Below, piece by piece: positions 1-7,095 of a stretch of DNA of 21,408 nucleotides (the stretch's first letter is position 1; each line of letters opens with the position of its first letter). Location of the stretch: the NCBI GenBank assembly GCA_031278315.1, contig JAITKS010000270.1, forward strand, positions 1-21,408, in the 5' to 3' direction. The DNA is from Planctomycetaceae bacterium (lineage in GTDB: Bacteria > Planctomycetota > Planctomycetia > Pirellulales > Thermoguttaceae). The notes beneath the pieces were generated by a model, which was not told the origin of the DNA, did no database searches, and saw nothing but the letters and a program-made list of their open reading frames with translations. A program made the position numbers and the translations under genes.

Positions 1-72
1 ATCATTACTTTTCTTGTTGACAGATTTCGAACTTGCGATCAATACATTGTCTTTCGACTTTTTCTTTGTCAT
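1..72 (-). CDS. Partial 5' end of a lysine-rich hypothetical protein
   Basis: Reading leftward from an ATG at 72-70, 24 codons stay open to the window edge. The visible N-terminus begins MTKKKSKDNVLIASSK and is rich in Lys and Ser. No clear Shine-Dalgarno sequence precedes the ATG. Lysine-rich starts of this kind occur in small DNA-binding (histone-like) proteins, but 24 residues are too few to assign a family. If real, it is the next gene after the btaA-like gene on the same strand, about 217 bp downstream. It could also be a chance opening. Confidence 0.4.
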   Translation of the reverse strand, partial: MTKKKSKDNVLIASSKSVNKKSND

Positions 73-212
73 AGTTCTAAATATTCTAAAGTTAAATGTT
101 GAAATTAAATTTCCAAAAATCACGATATAAACTCAAATCAATTGCCCGATCAAAGAAACTGTATTAGAGTATCACACTAACTACTTTTGACAAGTACCCC
201 AAAATTTATCGG

Positions 213-256
213 CTAAAATATTTCACTGATATATTTACGGAAAAATAAATTTTTCC
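213..256. repeat. R4 repeat copy plus a small palindrome downstream of the btaA-like gene
   Basis: The motif TTCACTGATATATTTACG near 222-239 closely matches TTCCACTGATATATTTTACG at about 11489-11508. Both lie just past the stop codon of a leftward gene. Looser copies occur near 15395 and 19411. Here it runs into a perfect A/T-rich palindrome (239-256, GGAAAAAT-AA-ATTTTTCC). This could be a weak 3' hairpin of the btaA-like transcript, but there is no following U-tract on the minus strand. Confidence 0.4.
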
Positions 257-289
257 ATGTTATGTTATTTCATCTGCTGTTATATTACT

Positions 290-1501
290 TCATCTATTAT
301 TTAGGTCAGCTAAATCAGCGATGTAGAAACTTCCGTAGGTGTGAACGCGATCTAGTTTATGCATTTCGGCGGCTTTTTCGGTTTGCATATTTAAGATTTC
401 ACCTAGTTTTATTTTGTTGTTTTTTATTATTACCGGCACGGCGTCTATATACTCTGTTTTCAGACCTCCGCTTCGCCACAAAATTCTTGTTTGAGGCGTT
501 GCATGACTTATTATCATTTCCCACTCTTTGACAAGTGCGTCGTACAGATGATAAGAGAGCCAATCCATGTGATCTAGCAGAACGAAACGTGAAATTTTAA
601 TATCGGGATTGGAGCGTAAAAATCCTTCAACTGTATTCGTATGAATTTCAATTTTGTCGATTAGACCACTTTTAAGTTTATTGAAATTTTCGTATTCCAA
701 ATATTCGGGACAACAACTTGGCGTATAACTTCCGGTTGCATAAACTCTCCAGAAGTAATTATCTTGAATGGGCAATTCGCCGAATACTGTGTCGAGACAA
801 TCTTGAACGAATTTAACAACACCGCCGTCGTACTGCGTTTCGATTTGTTTACGCTGTGCGAGAGGTACACCAAGCATTGATAGAGTTGTATCACGATTCA
901 TTACGAATTTTATCAACTTGCTCCATAGTTTATCGCGTAATTTTCCGAACCAAATTTCACGCTGCTCTTCAATTGATTTAGACGATAAAATATCATGTAC
1001 GCAAGATCGTAGGTCTTTTGTTCTGTCGATATAAAAATTTATGAACCGTGCGAAAGTGCCGGTTGTGCCGCAGAAGTAGAAACTTTTACGTTTACTATCG
1101 AAATATTTTTTTATACGTTTATCCCAATATTTTTGAGACCATTTTGAAAGACCGTTACGTAATTTTGAGAAATAGATTCCGCGTACTCCGCTTAATCTGC
1201 CGTTACCGAACATTTGAAAAAATGTTTCGTAATCGAGATTACGTATCGCTGAAATTTTTAGTTCAAGCAAAGCATTTTGACGCGGGTTCATGTCAACTGC
1301 GTAAATACGGTTTAAACCCGTAAGAACGTATGAAAGTGTATTACAACCCGCCGACGTTATTACAAGCAAATTATCCTGCGGCGTAAGATTTAATACTTGT
1401 TTATCAATATGCGGATCCTCCCAACATGTGTTGTAAACAAGATTATTACCATGTACTATTCTAAAAACTCGGCCACTCATCCATTCGCTAATTTTACTCA
1501 T
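290..1501 (-). CDS. DUF3419 / BtaA-like S-adenosylmethionine:diacylglycerol 3-amino-3-carboxypropyltransferase
   Basis: This 403-aa protein matches the DUF3419 family by its signature blocks. VYNTCWEDPHID lies at about residues 22-33, followed by a SAM-binding segment, ITSAGCNTLSYVL (48-60) and AVDMNPRQNALLELK (68-82). The characterised family member BtaA transfers the 3-amino-3-carboxypropyl group of SAM to diacylglycerol. This is the first step of betaine-lipid (DGTS) synthesis at the membrane, often used when phosphate is scarce. The length is normal for BtaA. The N-methyltransferase BtaB that completes DGTS is not in the window, so the product may differ. An AGGAG-like stretch lies about 14 nt before the ATG, which is rather far. 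The gene stands alone on its strand, divergent from the V4R gene across 672 bp. The family call is firm; the exact substrate is inferred. Confidence 0.85.
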   Translation of the reverse strand: MSKISEWMSGRVFRIVHGNNLVYNTCWEDPHIDKQVLNLTPQDNLLVITSAGCNTLSYVLTGLNRIYAVDMNPRQNALLELKISAIRNLDYETFFQMFGNGRLSGVRGIYFSKLRNGLSKWSQKYWDKRIKKYFDSKRKSFYFCGTTGTFARFINFYIDRTKDLRSCVHDILSSKSIEEQREIWFGKLRDKLWSKLIKFVMNRDTTLSMLGVPLAQRKQIETQYDGGVVKFVQDCLDTVFGELPIQDNYFWRVYATGSYTPSCCPEYLEYENFNKLKSGLIDKIEIHTNTVEGFLRSNPDIKISRFVLLDHMDWLSYHLYDALVKEWEMIISHATPQTRILWRSGGLKTEYIDAVPVIIKNNKIKLGEILNMQTEKAAEMHKLDRVHTYGSFYIADLADLNNR

Positions 1502-1736
1502 TATAGTTATGTTATCTCCTATTATATAATGTTAAAAATTTAAGACAAAAAAATATCAAAATCGTAATTATGCTGCGGAATTTACGTTATTCTGTTATAG
1601 CATTTGATCAACAATTATCAAGTAAATTAAGATTATGAAAACATACACACCGTACTAAAAATTTCAGTTTTGTTTTTTGGAAAAATAAACTTTTTTTGTA
1701 GGATTAATAAATAGGAACAGATAAATCTCCTTCTAC

Positions 1737-1771
1737 AAAATCGAAATTTAAAGTATGAAATGTATATTATC
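1737..1771 (+). repeat. Dispersed repeat R1, copy A
   Basis: The copy reads AAAATCGAAATTTAAAG then TATGAAATGTATATTATC. The conserved order across copies is TCGAAATTTAAAGTGTGA followed by RRAGTATA. The same block recurs inverted at 1987-2024, 15295-15329 and (shortened) 15469-15495, and in this orientation at 21196-21230. All copies are intergenic. Confidence 0.7.
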
Positions 1772-1986
1772 CCCCAAGTGAGATGTAGTCAATAGGCAAT
1801 AAGCGAAATTTAAATTTTGATTTTTGTAATAGTGTAGTATTTTACGGTCATATTGATTATGCCGATTTTAATATTCGTATTGACTTTGAATTTGGAATGT
1901 GGAAAATATCAACACTTTTATTGACTTTTGAGTAGACTCAATTCTAAGATTAAGCTAACATAACAATACTAATTGGCTAAAAATTT

Positions 1987-2024
1987 GGTAATATACTTCT
2001 CACACTTGAAAAATTTCGATTTTT
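1987..2024 (-). repeat. Dispersed repeat R1, copy B
   Basis: On the plus strand it reads ATATACTTCTCACACTTG followed by AAAAATTTCGATTTTT, the reverse complement of the R1 pattern with two or three extra bases between the blocks. It lies about 150 bp before the V4R gene start. Confidence 0.7.
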
Positions 2025-2173
2025 GTTACAATAAATAAGTTGAATATTATATGTATCGTCATATAAATTAAATTGCTGTTAATTGCAGTTAATTGCAGTT
2101 AAAATCGAAAATTGCAAATGAGAGTAGTTTAAAATTAAGAACAGATTAAAACTTAAATTTTGGAGGTTTAATT

Positions 2174-2698
2174 ATGGCTGAACGGATGTATGAATTTACA
2201 TGGGATATAATCGGCGATCTCGATGCGGGACGTCCAAATCTTGGCGAAAATGTTAACTTGGTCTTGTATCGTTTGATGCAATACACATTTCGTGATGTTG
2301 CTGAGCAGCTTTTAGGAACAGATGCTTGTAATACACTTTTTTATGACGCCGGCAAATTAGCAGGAATGTTCTTTTTTGAGAAATTTCTTAAAGAATTCGC
2401 AGAGTTGCCTTTGAACGGATTTGTCGCAGAATTACAACGTGTAATGCGCGAACTAGGTATTGGAATTTTAAGAATAGAGAAAGCTGACCCCGAAGCAGGA
2501 AATTTCGTTCTGACTGTTTCGGAAGACCTCGATTGCTCAGGATTACCCGATATCGGAATTGAAGTTTGTAACTATGACGAAGGATTTATCGCCGGTATTT
2601 TCTACAAATATACCGGACAAATATTCAGAGCTAAAGAAGTCGATTGCTGGGCTTCTGGAGACAGAACTTGCAGATTTAAAGTTGATAAAGCAACCTAA
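2174..2698 (+). CDS. V4R (4-vinyl reductase) domain protein
   Basis: This is a 174-aa soluble protein. Its C-terminal part (about residues 110-170) has the V4R signature: CNYDEGFIAGIF (132-143), then VDCWASGDRTCRFKV (156-170) with the conserved Cys158, Gly162 and Cys166. V4R domains bind small hydrophobic ligands or act as sensory or assembly modules, for example in BchJ and in the N-terminal regions of XylR/PoxR-type regulators. The N-terminal half is helical, as in the NO-binding-related fold that usually precedes V4R. No DNA-binding or output domain is attached, so it is a free-standing sensor or binding protein by inference. The start is secure: GGAGG at 2162-2166 lies 7 nt before the ATG. 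The gene is upstream of the two giant envelope-protein genes on the same strand, but 671 bp away, so co-transcription is uncertain. Confidence 0.85.
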   Translation: MAERMYEFTWDIIGDLDAGRPNLGENVNLVLYRLMQYTFRDVAEQLLGTDACNTLFYDAGKLAGMFFFEKFLKEFAELPLNGFVAELQRVMRELGIGILRIEKADPEAGNFVLTVSEDLDCSGLPDIGIEVCNYDEGFIAGIFYKYTGQIFRAKEVDCWASGDRTCRFKVDKAT

Positions 2699-2855
2699 TA
2701 TTACTATTTCAAAAATCAGATTTGTCGAAACAAAGAATGTGATTAGAATGATTAGAATGTAATTCTTCAATTGCTCTTTCAGCGAGTTAAGTTTGTAAAA
2801 AACGCCGCCAATGTTTTGCGTCTCTTAAATTGGTTATCACGTATTATCACGTAAA

Positions 2856-2883
2856 GTAGAGACGCAAGACGTTGCGTTTCTAC
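2856..2883. repeat. R3 hairpin (GTAGAGACGCAA type)
   Basis: GTAGAGACGCAA, then a GACG loop, then TTGCGTTTCTAC form a 12-bp stem with one G-T wobble. Related sequences lie at 2812-2826 (TTTTGCGTCTCTT), 11401-11428, 13761-13790 and 13854-13880. Similar GTAGAGACG palindromes are known as dispersed intergenic repeats in several bacterial groups. It may stabilise or end the V4R transcript. Confidence 0.65.
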
Positions 2884-2905
2884 TTGCGTGAATTGCATAA
2901 TATAC

Positions 2906-2950
2906 ATGAAATTTTTCAAAGGTTGCAAATTCATTTTTCAAAAATTTCAT
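2906..2950. repeat. Inverted repeat, 11-bp perfect arms
   Basis: ATGAAATTTTT at 2906-2916 pairs perfectly with AAAAATTTCAT at 2940-2950 across a 23-nt loop. It is A/T-only apart from one G-C pair, so its stability is modest and its role is unknown. Confidence 0.45.
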
Positions 2951-3357
2951 AACTCAAAAAATTTGAAAAACAAAATATTCAACTGAATAACTACAACATA
3001 TTCTCTTGAATAGTTACAAAAAGTTTTCTATGAAAATTTATTTCTGTCCGTCTTTGGTTTCCGCTTTGTCAAAATTGTCAGCAGCTTCAATTTCACTACT
3101 CACAGATTTACGCTTTGTACTATGAATTTAATCGTTGACAATTAAAATTAAACTTACTTCAAATTAAACTTACTTAACTTACTTCAAAATGATTAGACAA
3201 AATAAATGTAACAATTAATGGAATTTATTTACAACTCATACTATAAATATCGAAAATCACAATCAATCGAAATCAAACTTTAATGAAATACTTTTGAACA
3301 GTAGAAATTCACAGTATGAGAGCCGTAAATAAACAATTTTCAAAAACAAAAATTAAC

Positions 3358-3362
3358 GAGGT
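3358..3362 (+). promoter_or_regulatory. Ribosome binding site that selects the 3370 start
   Basis: GAGGT lies 7 nt before the ATG at 3370. The longer frame starting at 3316 has no Shine-Dalgarno sequence and would bury the hydrophobic export signal behind 18 polar residues. The ATG at 3370 is therefore preferred. Confidence 0.65.
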
Positions 3363-3369
3363 CAATTTC

Positions 3370-6300
3370 ATGTTATCAAAAAAATTCGGGTTAAATGTGC
3401 TGCTTGCCGTTTTATCGATTCTTTCTTTATTTCTGATTGCTAATTCAAACGATAAAATATTACTTGGCGATGATACAATAACTACAGCATCTGTAAATGC
3501 AACTGTTACGCCGGAAAATTCTCAACCTAATTCAGTGTTATCTGAAGTAACTCCTGCAGCTCCGGTTGTTGCGGACTCGTCAACTAATTCGGATGCTGAT
3601 TCATCTAATAAAATTGATAAATTGCCGCAACAAGAAAATATAATCTACGTTCCTTACGAGAAATTTGATCGTAATTTCGGAGTTAAAGACGGCGGCGTTT
3701 TTGTCAAATACGATGAATATAAACGGCTTTGGGAAGCGGCTCAAAAAAATCAAAAAGAATCAGAACCGTTTAAATTACCGATTGACGCAATGATTACAGA
3801 GATGTCCGGTATTGTTAAAGTATCAGATGATATTGTACAAGTTGAATCTATTATCAGCATTGAATTACTCAAAGACGGTTGGCGTGAAATTCCTATTCGA
3901 CTCGGTAATGTTGCTATTGTCAAAGCCGAAATAAACGGTGAAGCCGCAAAAATAATCGGCGACCCTAATAAAGGTTACAAACTAATTATCGAAAAGAAAA
4001 AAACAGAAAATTCAAATTCAAACAACAAAAATAAAAATGAAGTCATTCCGCAACGTTTGCAGCTTATATTGCATTTCGCAAAAGGCATATCAAAATCGCC
4101 CGGACAAAATTCTGTTTCGTTCCAAATTCCGCAAACACCTTTGAGCCGTTGGACTGTTATCATTCCCGAATCTGATGTCAAAATTAATTTGTTGCCGTCA
4201 ATTGCAGCTTCCGCCGCCGGCAAAAACGAAGACGAAAATAAGAAAGAAGAGAACTCGAAACAAACTATTCTTCACGCATTCGTTGGTGCTGTTCCCGAAA
4301 TTAGAATCGCTTGGACACCTAAATCTGAAGGCGCAACCGGACTCGACGCATTAATAAGCGCACAAATTCAGCAGCAAACTATAATCGATGAAGGTATCTA
4401 CCGTACTTCTGCGGATGTTGAATATTCTATTAGCCGAGCTGCTATTTCGAGTCTTGCGATTACTGTTCCCGCCGATCAAAAAGTTGTTCGCGTTACAGAT
4501 TCAAATATAAAGAAATGGGAAGTTACAACGAAAGATAAAATTCAAACAATTAATATCGATCTTTTTGAACCCGCAAAAGAACGGCAACTCGTACATTTTG
4601 AACTCGAAAAATTATTTGATTTCAAAGAGCAGCAAGATCAAAATGATAAATCACAAAGCTCTATTAAACTAACAATTCCTGAACTCGTTGCAATCAATGC
4701 CGGAAGACAGCAAGGTATTATCACTGTCAGCACATCAAGCGAATTGAGTTGTGAAATCGTAAACACAACAGGTTTGCTGCGAATGGATTTATCTGAACTG
4801 CCGAAGAATTTACAAAGTAATAAAAAATTAGACGCAATTTATCGAATTACGTCGCCGGCTTATAATTTTGAAGTTGCAATTAATAAAGTGAAACCGCGAA
4901 TCACGGTCGATTCACAAGCGATTATCAGTCTTGAACACAATAATATTGCAATCGACAACTTGTTAATTTTTAATATAGAGCAAGCCGGTCTATTCCAAAT
5001 TAAATTACATGTACCTGCAACATTCAAAAATTATTATGTTAACTCTTATGGTAAAAATAATTTTAGCGGTGCACAAATTGACTCATTTACTGTCGATCCG
5101 ATTAAAGGTAACGAACAATTCAAACTGATGACAATAGCATTGTCGAAAAAAGCTATTGGTAAAGTCGGATTGATCATTTCCGGTCACCACAATTCCGTAA
5201 CATTAGACAACAAAAAAACCGGTGAATTATTCGAGTTACCCGTAATGCTGCCGACAATGCCGAAAGAATTCGCCGAAAGATTCACAGGTAAATTAATGCT
5301 GCAAATAGATGAATCTTTTAGAATAAATCCAATTGAGATGGAAGGTATTCAACCTGTTTCAATTCAACAAATAAGCGATAAAGAATGGATGCTGTCAAAA
5401 ACAAATGCACGTTCCGGTTTCTTATTTTCTCAAGAAATTGTTTCGTTCAAGATACAAGCGGAAAAACGCAAACCGCAATTAACATTAAAGGAAATCCGTC
5501 ATGTCCGTGTAGAATCAGGTACGATTAAGCATCATGTAAAATTTAATTACAACATTCAATTCAGCGGATTAAATTCAATTCGTATCGATCTGCCCGAACA
5601 AGTATCAGGGCGTATAAATCTCAATCGAACTGCTAATAATTTGAATTACAGTTTGACCAATTGGCGTGAATCAAAAATTGTTCCGCCGCCTGAAGATGTC
5701 GAAAAAGGTTATGTAGCGTGGGAATTTTCACGCAACGATAAAGTACAAGGTACCGGCAATTTCGATTTTAGTTGGGAAGACGTAATCGCACAACCGGAAA
5801 TCGGTAAGTCAATCGACATTACAATTCCAAGACTAATCCCGCATAAACAACAACCGGCTGACCGTATCTGGGGACAAGTTATTATTTCAAAATCAGAAAG
5901 TATCGATCTCGGTGAATCAGAAAAATCAAACGGATTAAAACCAATCGACCCGCAAAACGATATAACACAATCAGACCGAATCAGCGACGCAATCGCAGCT
6001 TTCGAATTTTACGATAATTGGCAACTCGAACTAATCGCAACACGTTACAAACTCGAAGACGTTAAACGCACAAGTATCGAAAGAGGAATAATCCGCACAA
6101 ATTTATTCATGTCAAAAAAGGGGACGGGAATATCTGCACAAGCTCTGTTCAAAATAAGAAGTGTACAGCAGCGGCTCGAAATGACTCTCGACGAAGCTGC
6201 GAAAATAAGTGAAATCAGAATAAATAACAGACGTGTACCGCTTGAATCCGATTCTACCGCAAAATACATGATTCCGTTGACTTCAATAACACCCGATACG

Positions 6301-7095
6301 CCTTTTCTGCTTGATGTACGTTATACTGTCGAGCCGCCAAGCAAAAATAAAATAACTATTCCAACTTTCCCAACAAGCGAATCCGACACAAACAAAACAA
6401 CAGGCGCAGCAATACAAAAAGCTGACCTGTTCGTTTCTATTCCAGATAATTATTTTATCATCGGATACAAAGGAAATTGGACAAAAGAATTCTCATACCA
6501 AAACCAATCATTCGAAGAGTTAGCAATACAACCTAAAAAATATGCAATGTATGAAACAAAACAATTATACGACGAATTTAACATCACAAAAGACGACTTC
6601 CAAATCGTAGGAAATGAATTTTGTTTTTCGACTATTCATCCTGACAATAATACTTCGCTAAATTTACGGCTCTTAAATTCTGCTTACAACTCAATATTTT
6701 TCGCCGTGATGGTATTATACGGATTACTCACAATCAAAATTCCGTTTATAAAATGGATTCAAATCACTATCGCAATAATTATCGTTTGTGTTTTTGCCGG
6801 ATTCATAATGACAACTTTCACCGAATATCTAGCAACTCTGTCTGCAATATATTTCGGAATAGTCTCAATCATAATATGCCGAATGTTAGCATGCTCGTTT
6901 TGGTTAAGAAAAAAATATAATGACAGAAAAAACACAAGAGAAATAATATCTGAACAAACTACAAATCCAAGTGATAATACCGTTACAGTTTCAAATGATA
7001 ATACCGTTACAGTTTCAAATGACAATACCGTTACAGTTTCAAATGACAATACCGTTACAAATAATCAAGAAGGAGAAAAAAATAATGAAAACTAA
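3370..7095 (+). CDS. Giant exported membrane-anchored protein of unknown function, paralogue 1
   Basis: I do not recognise a named family. From the preferred start it has 1241 aa. Residues 1-25 form a hydrophobic export signal or anchor (MLSKKFGLNVLLAVLSILSL onward). A Ser/Thr/Pro-rich linker follows, then a conserved-looking block with IYVPYEKFDRNFG and KYDEYKRLWEAA. About 900 beta-strand-rich residues come next, without Cys pairs or catalytic motifs that I can see. Three predicted membrane helices lie at about 1107-1127, 1128-1150 and 1154-1179. The basic cytoplasmic tail ends in an eight-residue repeat, NDNTVTVS (about 1202-1230). Signal, ectodomain and final helices place nearly all of it outside the cytoplasm. 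The next gene encodes a protein of the same plan and overlaps it by 11 bp. An in-frame ATG at 3316 would add 18 residues. I associate such proteins with Planctomycetota from memory, not from a search. Confidence 0.8.
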   Translation: MLSKKFGLNVLLAVLSILSLFLIANSNDKILLGDDTITTASVNATVTPENSQPNSVLSEVTPAAPVVADSSTNSDADSSNKIDKLPQQENIIYVPYEKFDRNFGVKDGGVFVKYDEYKRLWEAAQKNQKESEPFKLPIDAMITEMSGIVKVSDDIVQVESIISIELLKDGWREIPIRLGNVAIVKAEINGEAAKIIGDPNKGYKLIIEKKKTENSNSNNKNKNEVIPQRLQLILHFAKGISKSPGQNSVSFQIPQTPLSRWTVIIPESDVKINLLPSIAASAAGKNEDENKKEENSKQTILHAFVGAVPEIRIAWTPKSEGATGLDALISAQIQQQTIIDEGIYRTSADVEYSISRAAISSLAITVPADQKVVRVTDSNIKKWEVTTKDKIQTINIDLFEPAKERQLVHFELEKLFDFKEQQDQNDKSQSSIKLTIPELVAINAGRQQGIITVSTSSELSCEIVNTTGLLRMDLSELPKNLQSNKKLDAIYRITSPAYNFEVAINKVKPRITVDSQAIISLEHNNIAIDNLLIFNIEQAGLFQIKLHVPATFKNYYVNSYGKNNFSGAQIDSFTVDPIKGNEQFKLMTIALSKKAIGKVGLIISGHHNSVTLDNKKTGELFELPVMLPTMPKEFAERFTGKLMLQIDESFRINPIEMEGIQPVSIQQISDKEWMLSKTNARSGFLFSQEIVSFKIQAEKRKPQLTLKEIRHVRVESGTIKHHVKFNYNIQFSGLNSIRIDLPEQVSGRINLNRTANNLNYSLTNWRESKIVPPPEDVEKGYVAWEFSRNDKVQGTGNFDFSWEDVIAQPEIGKSIDITIPRLIPHKQQPADRIWGQVIISKSESIDLGESEKSNGLKPIDPQNDITQSDRISDAIAAFEFYDNWQLELIATRYKLEDVKRTSIERGIIRTNLFMSKKGTGISAQALFKIRSVQQRLEMTLDEAAKISEIRINNRRVPLESDSTAKYMIPLTSITPDTPFLLDVRYTVEPPSKNKITIPTFPTSESDTNKTTGAAIQKADLFVSIPDNYFIIGYKGNWTKEFSYQNQSFEELAIQPKKYAMYETKQLYDEFNITKDDFQIVGNEFCFSTIHPDNNTSLNLRLLNSAYNSIFFAVMVLYGLLTIKIPFIKWIQITIAIIIVCVFAGFIMTTFTEYLATLSAIYFGIVSIIICRMLACSFWLRKKYNDRKNTREIISEQTTNPSDNTVTVSNDNTVTVSNDNTVTVSNDNTVTNNQEGEKNNEN
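6973..7059 (+). repeat. 24-bp coding tandem repeat, three full units plus a partial
   Basis: The units GATAATACCGTTACAGTTTC+AAAT occur at 6973-6996 and 6997-7020. The GAC variant follows at 7021-7044, and a truncated unit starts at 7045. They encode NDNTVTVS repeats in the cytoplasmic tail of paralogue 1. The period is divisible by three, so gain or loss of a unit keeps the frame. The array ends just before the ribosome binding site of paralogue 2. Confidence 0.9.
7067..7075 (+). promoter_or_regulatory. Ribosome binding site of paralogue 2, inside paralogue 1
   Basis: AAGAAGGAG lies 9 nt before the ATG at 7085 and within the last codons of the upstream gene. It decides the start of paralogue 2 over the longer open frame beginning at 6971, whose first residues are only the shifted reading of the tandem repeat. 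Confidence 0.85.

Larger units (their letters stand above)
1502..2173. other. Divergent intergenic region, 672 bp, with repeats
   Basis: No gene is supported here. The stretch is very AT-rich and must hold the promoters of both flanking divergent genes, though no single -35/-10 pair can be trusted against this background. It contains two oppositely oriented copies of repeat R1 (1737-1771 and 1987-2024) and a short tandem repeat of GTTAATTGCA (about 2076-2100). A weak TTTTGTAG/CTACAAAA inverted repeat lies at about 1694-1740. Confidence 0.6.
2699..3369. other. Intergenic region, 671 bp, rich in hairpins and short repeats
   Basis: No convincing gene is present. It holds R3 hairpin copies at 2812-2826 and 2856-2883 and an 11-bp palindrome at 2906-2950. 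A 16-bp direct repeat, AAATTAAACTTACTTC, begins at 3145 and 3161 with a partial third unit. A short tandem GATTAGAATG lies near 2741-2760. A 29-codon minus-strand opening near 3038-3124 is too short to call. Confidence 0.55.

Noticed and set aside
262..531. Plus-strand opening of 89 codons over the btaA-like gene
   Set aside because: It lies antisense to a gene with clear family motifs, has a skewed Leu/Phe/Arg composition and no ribosome binding site.
3038..3124. Short minus-strand opening ending SSEIEAADNFDKAETKDGQK
   Set aside because: Composition looks protein-like, but it is under 30 codons with no ribosome binding site and a stop just upstream. At most it is the tail of a lost gene.
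3316..3369. Longer start for paralogue 1 at 3316
   Set aside because: No Shine-Dalgarno sequence, and it would place 18 polar residues before the export signal. The GAGGT before 3370 is preferred, although 3316 is not excluded.
6973..7059. CRISPR-like array
   Set aside because: Units are contiguous without unique spacers and lie in a coding frame; it is a simple tandem repeat.
6971..7084. Longer start for paralogue 2 at 6971
   Set aside because: The extra 38 residues are the shifted reading of the 24-bp tandem repeat. The ATG at 7085 has a strong ribosome binding site and begins a clean signal peptide.
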